Program-made: the position numbers and the translations under genes | Notes under the pieces: generated by a model | Databases searched by the model: none | The model's input: only the letters and a program-made list of their open reading frames with translations | Told to the model about the DNA's origin: nothing | In this document: positions 27,935 through 35,851 of the stretch, piece after piece | Layout: every line of letters starts with the position of its first letter | Position numbering within the stretch: the stretch's first letter is position 1 | DNA from: Pseudomonas sp. PB106 | GTDB lineage: Bacteria; Pseudomonadota; Gammaproteobacteria; Pseudomonadales; Pseudomonadaceae | Reading direction: 5' to 3' | Length of the DNA stretch: 64,000 bases | NCBI RefSeq assembly: GCF_009764645.1 | Contig: NZ_RWIM01000081.1 | Coordinates: 55,442-119,441 of the forward strand

Positions 27935-28348
27935 TCAGTGATCCACAGGAGGAGCATGCCAGTCCGGATTGCTGCGGATCAGACATGTCACGGCCTTAGG
28001 CAATTGGTGTTGCTGTTCCACCAAGTCATGCTTGTCGAGAAAACCTTGCTTTAGTAAGTACTCGGGCGAGGCGCCCAGATGGGCCGCCAGGCAACGCAGC
28101 CAGTCCTCGCCATCCATTACGGGCGTCGGTTGCTTCGCCAACTTGCCGGCAAGGGCCTTGGCGATTTCCTTGTCGGTCAGCACTCGTTCGATACCTGGCA
28201 CGGGCACTACAGATAGCAGCAGAGCGCCATGGGGCCGCAAAGCATCCTGCTCGTCCTCTGCCGCAGTCTGCTCGAGGAAATGCCGCACGACCGCTCCGGA
28301 CTCCAGAACCACCAAGTGGAGCCATGCCAGTGGTGCGTGTGTATGCAC
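27935..28348 (-). CDS. Island protein with an HDLVE module, like the TubC-docking-related protein
   Basis: The 137-residue protein has no named function. Its C-terminal half (WLRCLAAHL...LLKQGFLDKHDLVE...IRSNPDW) clearly parallels residues in the gene at 29479-30048 (WLNRVARLL...LLEEGHLEPHDLVE...IRASPAW), so the two share a module of about 50 residues. The N-terminal part is unrelated. The start codon lies beside the remnant of a second serine recombinase gene, so the true N-terminus is uncertain. Confidence 0.6.
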   Translation of the reverse strand: MHTHAPLAWLHLVVLESGAVVRHFLEQTAAEDEQDALRPHGALLLSVVPVPGIERVLTDKEIAKALAGKLAKQPTPVMDGEDWLRCLAAHLGASPEYLLKQGFLDKHDLVEQQHQLPKAVTCLIRSNPDWHAPPVDH

Positions 28349-28380
28349 GGATGAACATGGTTTGCTTTACGTTTCAGTTT
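28345..28380 (-). pseudogene. 5' remnant of a serine recombinase gene
   Basis: On the minus strand the leader and first codons (ATGTTCATCCGTGCATA, reading MFIRAY) match those of the recombinase at 18612, with 26 of 33 aligned bases identical across the leader and start. The similarity ends after about eight codons, where the frame meets the HDLVE-module gene. The catalytic Ser is not preserved. Confidence 0.45.
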
Positions 28381-28562
28381 ATGTGCACATCAAGTGATAC
28401 ACACATCCGGATTCAAAGGGGGCTGAAATAATTGGTTTTTTGCGGAATGAGAAGGTTCTTTCCGTTGCAGTAAATCGGAGGCAGGCAAAGTGATACAGGG
28501 ATGAATTATTGGTTAAGTCCAATCCCAGGTTTTGCTTGGATCAGATCGGAAGGAATTACAGA

Positions 28563-28841
28563 GTGATTAGAGCGGGAGGGAAGGTCTGCTCCTGCGAACG
28601 GGACGGTGAGTGCGAGTCCTACCCGGTTTTCCAACGCGATGTGGCTGATTACATCAGGACTAAATATTCAATCGAGCCAACAACTGGGGCAAATGAACGG
28701 ATTCGGCGCTACTTGGAGCGTAGTAATTTGTTTGATTGGGGTTATGCGCCATCCGTGGCGCTTTGGCTCAGTCCAGAATTTCGCGACGAATCTTGTCTTG
28801 CTCCCGCAACTCTTCGGCCAAATCTCGCAGCAGCGGTCTAA
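28563..28841 (+). CDS. Small hypothetical protein
   Basis: A 92-residue frame starting at GTG with a strong GGAAGGA eight bases upstream. The protein has CSCERDGEC near its start and an aromatic-rich helix region (LERSNLFDWGYAPSVALWLSPEF). No family is recognised. It runs against the minus-strand operon and overlaps the gene at 28768-28980 tail to tail by 74 bases, which lowers confidence. Confidence 0.4.
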   Translation: MIRAGGKVCSCERDGECESYPVFQRDVADYIRTKYSIEPTTGANERIRRYLERSNLFDWGYAPSVALWLSPEFRDESCLAPATLRPNLAAAV

Positions 28842-28980
28842 TCCCGCCTGTCCAGGCATTGCACGACGAAGCAGCCTTACCCTCAGCGCTACGAGGTCCG
28901 GTGCTTTGGTCCCAAGGTCGCCATTGCCGGATCAGCTCCGCCTGCCGTGCTCGTCGCTCGGGTGTCCAGCCGTTCGCCAT
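28768..28980 (-). CDS. Small conserved island protein
   Basis: The 70-residue protein opens MANGWTPERRARQ and contains WRPWDQSTGPRSAEGKA, a signature I recognise from short phage- and island-borne Pseudomonas proteins of unknown function. GGAGG lies six bases before the ATG. Its first 92 bases overlap the end of the upstream gene in another frame, an unusually long overlap for this operon of ATGA junctions. Confidence 0.7.
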   Translation of the reverse strand: MANGWTPERRARQAELIRQWRPWDQSTGPRSAEGKAASSCNAWTGGIRPLLRDLAEELREQDKIRREILD

Positions 28981-29482
28981 GCTCAACCTCCAATAGTTCG
29001 TTCTGCGCTTTTTTGATTTTCCGCGTGCGCGCGGGTTTCTCTGGGATACCGTTGTTGACCTGGACCTGATTACCGATGTTCGCCTGCTTTACGAAAGCGA
29101 CCTGCTTGGGGGCCTTGAGTTCGCCCAAGGTCTGTAAGGTGGCCCGGGCCTGATTCTGGGCCTTGAGTGCCAGGCGCATGTAGGACTCCAGCCCGCTCAT
29201 GTTTTTAGACGACAGTGCCCGGCCCGCAAGATGCACGAAGAGAGCATCCAGGGTGTGCGCTTGCGACACCAACATGCCTTCTGCTCGGGTCATGTCGCCG
29301 CGGTTGATTGCAGTCGTCTGCCGACCCAGTTCCAGGACAGCCTCGAGGAATGGCGTCTGGCCGAGCAGGTTACTGCTGACAAGCAATGCGGCGTTCTTGC
29401 ACTCCGGAGTCAGGTAATTGCGGGCATTGGCCTTTTCCTCATTCTCCTCAATGACAAACTCCACTGCCGGGGCATCGTTCAT
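28889..29482 (-). CDS. Phage/island-related hypothetical protein
   Basis: The 197-residue mostly helical protein (helices around 30-120, then a basic segment PARTRKIKKAQ) resembles uncharacterised products found beside primase genes on Pseudomonas islands. No catalytic motif is visible. Its ATG overlaps the upstream stop (ATGA), placing it in the primase operon. Confidence 0.65.
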   Translation of the reverse strand: MNDAPAVEFVIEENEEKANARNYLTPECKNAALLVSSNLLGQTPFLEAVLELGRQTTAINRGDMTRAEGMLVSQAHTLDALFVHLAGRALSSKNMSGLESYMRLALKAQNQARATLQTLGELKAPKQVAFVKQANIGNQVQVNNGIPEKPARTRKIKKAQNELLEVEHGERLDTRATSTAGGADPAMATLGPKHRTS

Positions 29483-30048
29483 TTGCTCGCCTCCATCGGG
29501 GTGTTGTTATAACGCTGGCGCAGATCAAGGCCAGCCACGCAGTAACGACCGGCTGCCGTATAACAGTCAGGGCAACTCATCCAGTGGTTGTTGTACGCCA
29601 CAGCGGCCTCTCGCCATGCCTGTGACGCCGTAGCGGCGGTGTGGATGATGTGCTGCAGCTTAACGTCCTCCACCGCGTGGACTTCGGCCGATTGCTCGAC
29701 ACGCTGCGGCCTGTCGATCCACGCCGGGCTAGCTCGGATGATGTTGGCCACTAGCACGACGTCCGCATCGGCCAGCTCGACAAGGTCGTGCGGCTCCAAA
29801 TGCCCCTCCTCCAGCAGTACGGCAGGACGGGTATCAAGCAGGCGTGCGACACGGTTAAGCCAGGCGCTCGACAGGATCGGATCGTTGGCGGCACCCAGTG
29901 CCGCGATGATCTCGATTTTGTGCGCGATCAGTTCGGCCAGCAGATCGGCGGGCGGTTGGCGCTCCGCGTAGAACTGCAACGCGCCATCGCCGTGGATCAT
30001 TGACACGCCGGCATTGGCGGCGCGACGAATCAGGTCGGCGGCGTTCAT
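29479..30048 (-). CDS. TubC N-terminal docking-like protein with HDLVE module
   Basis: The 189-residue protein starts at the ATG overlapping the DUF3987 stop. Residues about 1-55 (MNAADLIRRAANAGVSM...LLAELIAHKIEIIAAL) have the pattern of the TubC docking domain, otherwise known from polyketide/peptide synthetases but common on Pseudomonas islands. A following module with HDLVE is shared with the gene at 27935. The C-terminal part has a CPDC...YC cysteine group that might bind metal. The role is unknown; the operon suggests element replication or its control. Confidence 0.7.
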   Translation of the reverse strand: MNAADLIRRAANAGVSMIHGDGALQFYAERQPPADLLAELIAHKIEIIAALGAANDPILSSAWLNRVARLLDTRPAVLLEEGHLEPHDLVELADADVVLVANIIRASPAWIDRPQRVEQSAEVHAVEDVKLQHIIHTAATASQAWREAAVAYNNHWMSCPDCYTAAGRYCVAGLDLRQRYNNTPMEASK

Positions 30049-31730
30049 ACCGTCATGCTCCAACCGCTGGTGCCTTCTGCAGACGCAGGCGGCGAATTTG
30101 GCGATTTTGGCGAAAATTCTTGAATATGCTGGATGCTGCTGTGGCGAACGAGTGGCGAAGGTTGGCGAATTTCACCAGGCACGTTAACGCTGCGATCTTG
30201 CTCAGCCGTAGATTCGCCATCGTTCGCCATGAGTTCGCCGACCACTACGTCTGCGTTGACGCTGGTTTTCGCCGGATTCGCCAAATTCGCCACTTCATGG
30301 ACGTGCTGGTGCGGATTGATCTCGAATGCTTGGTTATCGCCTTTTGGGAAAACCACCCACCCGGCTGTGATCAAGGTAAGCAAGGCACCACGAGCCTTGG
30401 CCACAGGGCGAAACTTGCGCGGCCCTACCTTAGTAATAGCCGTCACAGTGCGTACAGTAGGCTGCATCTTCAGCCATTCGAGCAGCTCCAATGCTTCGCG
30501 GTTACCGTTGGACTCTGCCGCGTTTTGGCCGAGGTAGCGCGACCACTCCTGCAGTGAATGCTCAACAATCTCGCAAGCCGCGATCATGGTCTGCTCGCTA
30601 ATCTCCGGCTCCCCCTCGAAAAGCGCGAAGACGGCGGCGACTCGACGTACCAATTCGCCGCTGCGACTGGCAAACGGCTTGAGTGGCCCGCCATACTCGC
30701 CAAGGCTCCCTTGCTCGACCTCAACGCGGTTGTAGAACGCCATCCAAACCAGCTCAGCCTCTTGCGTCAACTCGATGACAGGTGGTTTCACCGCACCATC
30801 TGGGTCGGAGAACGACTTCATCCGCGCGATTTCTTCGCAGCGATCCCAATAGCGTTGCACTGCCGGGTCGCAGTGGGCACTGGCTTTCATCGTTTCGATG
30901 GTCAACAAGCGAGTACCCGCCAGCGAAGGCGCAGCGGCCATCAGGAAACGAGGAAGGAAGCCCTGCCCTTGCAGCAGCGGATCGTTGAGCGCCGACCGTA
31001 CCGTGACTTCCTGAGCCAACATATGAATGCCGAAGCGGCGGTCATAGGCAATGCCGTTGCCAAACTCACCTACCCGGTCACGCTCGACCCGGCCACTATC
31101 GAACAATTTGACCAGCCCCCCGATAGTCGCTGCGACGGTGTCGGATTTCATGCTGTGCCCGCCGAGAATGCGGCCACCTTCATCTGTGGTCCACATGGCT
31201 GAGGACATGCCATTAACGAAGTCACCGGCAATACGCTCGTAGGTAGCATCGGCATACATCGTGCGCGGATTGCTTGGCAACGCTACCTGTTCCTTGAACT
31301 CTTGCAATGCCTTGCCGCTCTTACCTTCTTGCATACTGCGGTACTGGGCCATTGTCCTGGTGTACTCATCACGATTGGTCCGCTCAGCTTCTTCGATGAT
31401 CTTGAAGGCAAGTCGGTAGCATTCGCTCTTGCGATCACCGGAATCGGCCAGGGCCAACTGAAACAGCGAGCAAGGAATGCCCTCCGGATTATGCAGATGT
31501 GGCGCGTTGACCCGCGGTTGTGCCAGGTAGGCGGCGGCAGCGATGAAGCATTGGGCTGCCAGCGCTACCGGCGCGGCGACAAGTCGGGCGGTGGCGAGCA
31601 CAGCATTACGCATGGTCCGTGGAAGGCTGTTGCTCGGATATGGCTTAGGCGGCAACTCAATTGGCAGCGGATCAGGCTCGCGCCATTCGATGGCCGGCTC
31701 TTTTACTTCGGTCATCAGTGACCCGTTCAT
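30045..31730 (-). CDS. DUF3987 (YfjI-like) protein
   Basis: The 561-residue protein matches the DUF3987 family, which follows primase genes on phages, satellites and islands and is thought to act in replication. It begins at the ATG overlapping the primase stop. Clear blocks are the N-terminal PPKPYPSNSLPRTMRNAV region and the central GGHSMKSDTVAATIGGLVKLFD region. A standard Walker A motif is not seen. The C-terminal 60 residues are low-complexity and run into the coupled TubC-like gene. Confidence 0.82.
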   Translation of the reverse strand: MNGSLMTEVKEPAIEWREPDPLPIELPPKPYPSNSLPRTMRNAVLATARLVAAPVALAAQCFIAAAAYLAQPRVNAPHLHNPEGIPCSLFQLALADSGDRKSECYRLAFKIIEEAERTNRDEYTRTMAQYRSMQEGKSGKALQEFKEQVALPSNPRTMYADATYERIAGDFVNGMSSAMWTTDEGGRILGGHSMKSDTVAATIGGLVKLFDSGRVERDRVGEFGNGIAYDRRFGIHMLAQEVTVRSALNDPLLQGQGFLPRFLMAAAPSLAGTRLLTIETMKASAHCDPAVQRYWDRCEEIARMKSFSDPDGAVKPPVIELTQEAELVWMAFYNRVEVEQGSLGEYGGPLKPFASRSGELVRRVAAVFALFEGEPEISEQTMIAACEIVEHSLQEWSRYLGQNAAESNGNREALELLEWLKMQPTVRTVTAITKVGPRKFRPVAKARGALLTLITAGWVVFPKGDNQAFEINPHQHVHEVANLANPAKTSVNADVVVGELMANDGESTAEQDRSVNVPGEIRQPSPLVRHSSIQHIQEFSPKSPNSPPASAEGTSGWSMTV

Positions 31731-32773
31731 ACCAGGCCCTCCCGCCAGACGGCCAAATCGTTGAAGTCGGACAGATGCAGCGGCGCACTCTTCGGCCAGG
31801 CTGGCAGGACGTAGCCGCAGTTAAGCATCGCAGCCGCATGGATGGCAGCCAGCTTGCCCGCGTTGGGCTTGCCCTCGGATTCTTTGGCACGGTCATCGTC
31901 GCCGCCGATGATCAGCACGGCATTGGGATAGCGGCGCTTGAGCTCCAAGCCAGCCGGAGGAAGATTGCCAGCGCTCATCGCAGCAGCGACCGGCTTGCCG
32001 GTCTGCTCGTGAAGCGTGGCGGCCGTGGCGATACCCTCGACGATGAACAGCTCGACGCCAGGCTCGACACGCCCGAACGGACAGTAGCAGCCGGTGATTC
32101 GGCCACCTTTAAGGAAACTCTTTTTGCCATTGGCCTTGATGCGCTGAAGGCTCACCAATTCGCCGCGCCAGCAGATGGGGACCAGCAGCACGCTGCCGAG
32201 CTGACGCAGATGGTGAGGTTTAATGCGCTTGCGGGCCAGGTACGGATGGTTTGGATCAGCTGGGCCGGCGAGCGCCCAATCGCGACGCGCAGGAGTGGCG
32301 GCCTGCTCCCACTTGGCCCGCGTTTCTACATCAGCCTGCTGCAGACGTTGTTCACGCTGGCGGGCGATACGCTGGCGCTCGATTTTCTCGGCGAGCAGGT
32401 CACGTTTGTGGTCACCGTCAAACGGCAGCCCAAGTTGCCCAGCAATAATGCGAGCGGCATCGATCTGCCGGCAGCCGCGCAGATAGGCCAGCAACGACAC
32501 AAGGTCGCCGCCTTTGTCACCACTGGCGAAGTCGTGCCAGATGCCAGTGTGCAGGTTGATGCTGAACGACCCGGGCTTACGGTCACCGCGCACCGGATTG
32601 ATCGCCCAATATTCTTTGCCCTTGCGAGTGCCATCCGGCAGCCAGTCAATCAGCAGATTGTAGATATACACCAGAGCGGAATTAGCGATGCGCTGAATCA
32701 GTGCGTGGATTGGCATCAGTGCAAAGCCGCGGGCGTGGTTACTCTGCGGGCGAAGGGAGTGGCCGTTTTTCAT
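31727..32773 (-). CDS. Toprim-domain DNA primase
   Basis: The 348-residue protein has an N-terminal primase-type domain (INPVRGDRKPGSFSINLHTG, then DKGGDLVSLLAYLRG) and a C-terminal Toprim domain with the catalytic Glu in VEGIATA and the acidic GGDDDR motif. It lacks the cysteine cluster of a full zinc-binding domain. It should prime replication of the excised element. Its ATG overlaps the AlpA stop by one base (TAATG). Longer upstream starts would run into alpA. Confidence 0.85.
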   Translation of the reverse strand: MKNGHSLRPQSNHARGFALMPIHALIQRIANSALVYIYNLLIDWLPDGTRKGKEYWAINPVRGDRKPGSFSINLHTGIWHDFASGDKGGDLVSLLAYLRGCRQIDAARIIAGQLGLPFDGDHKRDLLAEKIERQRIARQREQRLQQADVETRAKWEQAATPARRDWALAGPADPNHPYLARKRIKPHHLRQLGSVLLVPICWRGELVSLQRIKANGKKSFLKGGRITGCYCPFGRVEPGVELFIVEGIATAATLHEQTGKPVAAAMSAGNLPPAGLELKRRYPNAVLIIGGDDDRAKESEGKPNAGKLAAIHAAAMLNCGYVLPAWPKSAPLHLSDFNDLAVWREGLV

Positions 32774-32997
32774 TACTGGCACTCCAACTGCTCGGAAATC
32801 CAAGCTTCTACTTCCAGAGAGTCCCAGCCAACAACATGCGAGCCTGCGATGCGGCGGGCCTTAGGAAAACGGCCCTCTTTCATCAAATCGTAGATTTTGG
32901 TACGTCCCAAACCCGTTGCAGACTTCACAGTAGGGAGCCGCATGATGCGACGCTGGGTGGTTTTCTGTTGGGCGTATTCTTGGTTGGTTGCAGCCAT
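32773..32997 (-). CDS. AlpA-family excision/transcription regulator
   Basis: The 74-residue protein has a winged helix-turn-helix of the AlpA/Xis kind: MRLPTVKSATGLGRTKIYDLMKEGRFPK, then VGWDSLEVEAWI. AlpA proteins switch on element excision genes. GAGAGG precedes the ATG. It leads the operon alpA-primase-DUF3987-TubC-like and is the most likely control point for island replication and excision. Confidence 0.85.
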   Translation of the reverse strand: MAATNQEYAQQKTTQRRIMRLPTVKSATGLGRTKIYDLMKEGRFPKARRIAGSHVVGWDSLEVEAWISEQLECQ

Positions 32998-33094
32998 TGT
33001 CGTTTTCCTCTCGACTTCGCAGCGGCGCTGCGGATGGCTACGTATTCAATACACCAACGCGGGTGAGTTCGATCCAAGTGTCTACTATCAACAG

Positions 33095-33131
33095 TTTCCG
33101 GAAACACTCAGCCCTCGAGTGTTTCCGGAAA
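33095..33131. promoter_or_regulatory. Perfect inverted repeat with TTCCGGAA boxes before alpA
   Basis: A 15-base perfect inverted repeat TTTCCGGAAACACTC / GAGTGTTTCCGGAAA with a seven-base loop lies between the DUF6387 stop and alpA, 98 bases before the alpA start. A third TTCCGGA follows at 33151. No T-run follows on the minus strand, so an operator role fits better than a terminator. Confidence 0.6.
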
Positions 33132-33134
33132 GAC

Positions 33135-34037
33135 TCAGTCCTTGAGTTCTTCCGGATCGGCTGGAACTCGGGCAGCAACCATCGCTTGAAGGGTCGATAA
33201 GCTAGCCATCAGATCTGCAGCCAACAGGACTAAGGTTTTGCGCAAATTAGCCTCGCCAGCGTCGTATTTGCTTACGGCTGCGGACATTACCCGGTCGGGA
33301 ATATTGGTGTCGGTCTCCATCGCCCAAATCAATAGGTCGAGGTATGGCAGCAGCCCATAACGTGCCCAATTCGTATGAGATGGTTTTTGACGCTTTGCTT
33401 TGGTCTGCTGATTAGCACGGACTTCCTTCAGCCACATATCAATTCCTTGTTTAATCTCGCCATCGGTTGCATCGAGATTAATCATGACGGCCGCCCTGAT
33501 TACTGGCTCTAGGGCGAAAGGACGATGATAAATAGCCTTGCGGCTAACCGCCTCGCACTTGAAGGTGTCTATGTAATCTTGCAACAGGGACGAGGTTCCG
33601 CTCCTTTTTGTCGTCAAGGCTCCTTGTACAAGCACGCCGTGCATGTCACCTATAGTCATGCTCGATACAGGTTGCGCGTTCTTGATGTATTTATTGTCCC
33701 ACTCAACTGCGAATGGGGATTCGCGCAACGCAGAGGCAGCGTTACCAACCCATTTCCTCCATTCAGACATCGCTTCGGCGTCATCCATAGCGACCTCTCC
33801 GGCGAACAATAATGCTCCGTCCGATACGATTTCACCGTTCTCATCTTTGTATGTGATTTCCTTGGCGATAGCGCGCGTTATCGTCCGACGAATAGGGTAT
33901 TCCGGATTGTTCGTCAGCAACCATTTTCGATAGGCCAGTTGCTCGAACCACTCTTTGTCCCCGAACGTTTCAGCCTGGCAGTACTTCTCCAGATCAAACC
34001 AAACCGGCAGGTCTTTTACTCGGTCAATTTTTGCCAC
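33135..34037 (-). CDS. DUF6387-like protein
   Basis: The 300-residue protein starts at GTG 34037 with GGAGG seven bases upstream and opens VAKIDRVKDLPVWFDLEKY, a segment typical of the DUF6387 family found beside integrases. The function is unknown. Codon use and composition are AT-richer than in the core genes. It lies between the integrase and alpA on the same strand. Confidence 0.72.
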   Translation of the reverse strand: MAKIDRVKDLPVWFDLEKYCQAETFGDKEWFEQLAYRKWLLTNNPEYPIRRTITRAIAKEITYKDENGEIVSDGALLFAGEVAMDDAEAMSEWRKWVGNAASALRESPFAVEWDNKYIKNAQPVSSMTIGDMHGVLVQGALTTKRSGTSSLLQDYIDTFKCEAVSRKAIYHRPFALEPVIRAAVMINLDATDGEIKQGIDMWLKEVRANQQTKAKRQKPSHTNWARYGLLPYLDLLIWAMETDTNIPDRVMSAAVSKYDAGEANLRKTLVLLAADLMASLSTLQAMVAARVPADPEELKD

Positions 34038-34135
34038 TGCTGCGCCTCCACAGGCGACCCACATAGAACGTGACCAGTCAGCAGGGTGGGTATTCCCGCT
34101 TTTCGCCCAACCGGGTTAGGCTGGTCGTAACCTGA

Positions 34136-35380
34136 TCAGGCGCGCTTGAAGCCACCTTGAATGACGTTTGACGCTGGCGGCGTGGTAATGAAATTCGCCC
34201 AATCAGCCATCAAGGCACGGCGTTTCTCGAGGAAATCGGATCGGGAGTAAGCGGCCTCGGTCTGGTCGCGCTCGTCATGGGCTAGAGCCAGCTCACAGAC
34301 TTCACGCGGATATTGAGTACATTCGTTTGCCCAGTCACGGAAGCTCGACCGGAAGCCGTGACGGGTCACATCGTCATGCCCGAAGCCGTGCAACAGGTTG
34401 CGGATAGCGTTGGCATGCATAACGCCAGTCTTGCCCTGACCAGGGAAAAGGTACGAGCTGTCGTCGTCGCGCGGCAGGGCTTTCAGCAGCTCAACGACCT
34501 CGGGAGCAAGGGGAATGTTGAAGGCTTGGCGCATTTTCATCCGCTCGGCAGGCAGTGACCATATACCGGCCTTCAAGTCGAACTCCGACCATTTTGCAAA
34601 GCGGACCATGAGCGCCCGCGCACCAGTGAAGATGAGCAGTCGAGCCGCCACAGAGGCGCGAGTTTCGTCCATCGCCAGCTTGACCATAAGTGTCGGCACA
34701 TCCTTCCACTTCATCGCAGGGAAGTGCTGGCGCTGGCGAGCTTTTTTCTTTTCTACCTTGCTCAGCAGGCTGTCCAGATGTCCGCGCCAGCGTGCCGGAT
34801 TGTCGCCATCACGCAACTTGTGCGCTTTAGCGGCATCTAGGATCTGCTCGATTTGTCCACGCACCTCGTCGGCAGTGCGGGTCTTGGTTGCCCAGATGGG
34901 GCGAAGTACTTTCAGGACCTGCTCGGTCTGAACCTCAGCAGCAGGCAGCTTGCCGATGATGGGGAAGGCATACAGCTCCAGTTTTCGCAGCCAGCCTTTA
35001 CGCCACTTTTCCGACCAAGTGGAACCATGAGCGTTGCGGTATTCAGTCGCAAGCGACTCAAAAGTCACCCGACGCGATTGCGCTTGTCGCTCGGCTTCGC
35101 GCTTCACCTCTCGCTCGAAATCACGGGCGGCCAGAGGGTCACTGCCAGCAGCCAAGATCTTGCGTTGATCTGCGGCCAGTTCGCGGGCCTTCGCAAGAGT
35201 GATGGTTGGATAAGGACCCAGGCCCATTTCACGACCTTTGCCCTCAATCTTGTAGCGGAAGATCCAACTGGACACCCCAGCTTTGCTTATCTGGAAATAC
35301 AGACCATCACCGTCGTTGGTCTTGCCTGCGTCTCCAGACCGGGCAAGTGATTCGATTGCCTTGATCGTCAGCTTGCCCAT
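34136..35380 (-). CDS. P4-type tyrosine integrase
   Basis: The 414-residue protein has the N-terminal DUF4102 arm-binding domain (GDGLYFQISKAGVSSWIFRY...LGPYPTITLAKARE) and the catalytic domain with Arg255 (TGAR), His341 and Arg344 (HGFR), His368 (LAHDE) and nucleophile Tyr378 (EAAYSRSD). GAGGAAG precedes the ATG at 35380; an in-frame start 36 bases upstream would lie in the arm repeats. It lies 153 bases from the right att repeat and is expected to integrate and excise the island. Confidence 0.94.
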   Translation of the reverse strand: MGKLTIKAIESLARSGDAGKTNDGDGLYFQISKAGVSSWIFRYKIEGKGREMGLGPYPTITLAKARELAADQRKILAAGSDPLAARDFEREVKREAERQAQSRRVTFESLATEYRNAHGSTWSEKWRKGWLRKLELYAFPIIGKLPAAEVQTEQVLKVLRPIWATKTRTADEVRGQIEQILDAAKAHKLRDGDNPARWRGHLDSLLSKVEKKKARQRQHFPAMKWKDVPTLMVKLAMDETRASVAARLLIFTGARALMVRFAKWSEFDLKAGIWSLPAERMKMRQAFNIPLAPEVVELLKALPRDDDSSYLFPGQGKTGVMHANAIRNLLHGFGHDDVTRHGFRSSFRDWANECTQYPREVCELALAHDERDQTEAAYSRSDFLEKRRALMADWANFITTPPASNVIQGGFKRA

Positions 35381-35394
35381 AAAAGCTTCCTCAA

Positions 35395-35418
35395 TCCGAC
35401 CCACACTTTGACCCACAC
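35395..35418. repeat. Paired arm-type repeat, right end
   Basis: Two head-to-tail copies of the GACCCACAC unit, the second a full TTTGACCCACAC, directly upstream of the integrase start. The pair repeats the one at 9483-9506 in the same orientation. Confidence 0.6.
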
Positions 35419-35533
35419 CTTAATCGCGGTTTTCAGCGATCAACGGCGGACACTTATGAACTGATAGTAGGCTTAAAGCCTTGTAAAATCTAGGCTTTGA
35501 GGAAGTCTGCGAAAAGCTGCGAACTAAAGAAAT

Positions 35534-35568
35534 GCCGGCCACAAGCCGGCTTTTTTAATGCCTGAAAG
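35534..35568. repeat. Right flanking direct repeat of the island (att)
   Basis: A 35-base copy of 9414-9447 with six instead of five T after the hairpin. Together they define the island ends. The remainder of the gap 35381-35851 holds the arm repeats and a possible gene fragment. Confidence 0.85.
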
Positions 35569-35591
35569 AAAGTGCGGATAGTCCGAGTTGA

Positions 35592-35771
35592 AAAAAATCG
35601 AGGTCACGCCGATCAGAGGGGCTGCATCAGACACTTAAATATGTCGTCGACCGGGTCAAGCTGCCGCTCAATCAGTCATTGCTCAGCGAAGATAATGAAA
35701 AACTCATTGGTGTCGTCACCGAACGACTCGCCGCGCCACAGCGAGTAAAGGTAAGTCTGCATGAACTGTGA
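35592..35771 (+). pseudogene. Possible 3' gene fragment beyond the island
   Basis: A 59-codon open stretch with no good start ends VTERLAAPQRVKVSLHEL. The segment LKYVVDRVKLPLNQSLLSEDNEK faintly resembles the C-terminus of sugar aminotransferases (DegT/DnrJ type). It may be a decayed chromosomal gene next to the insertion site. This is a weak call. Confidence 0.2.
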
Positions 35772-35851
35772 TTCTCATGCGGCTATCCATAATCCAGAAA
35801 TAGGTCAGCAACCTGCTGACCTACTCATCTGCGCTAGAGCACCTTGCCCCC

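Larger units (their letters stand above)
9448..35533. mobile_element. Integrative genomic island, about 26 kb
   Basis: The island is bounded by direct repeats 9414-9447 and 35534-35568 and carries a P4-type tyrosine integrase beside the right repeat. Its cargo is a type I restriction operon, a DUF2971 gene, a serine recombinase, a DUF1254/DUF1214 cluster and a satellite-like replication module. Paired copies of TTTGACCCACAC lie just inside both ends and look like integrase arm sites. No conjugation or capsid genes were seen, so transfer would need help from another element. Confidence 0.85.

Noticed and set aside
32998..33131. Rho-independent terminator after the DUF6387 gene
   Set aside because: The hairpin is perfect, but no T-run follows on the minus strand; an operator is a better reading.
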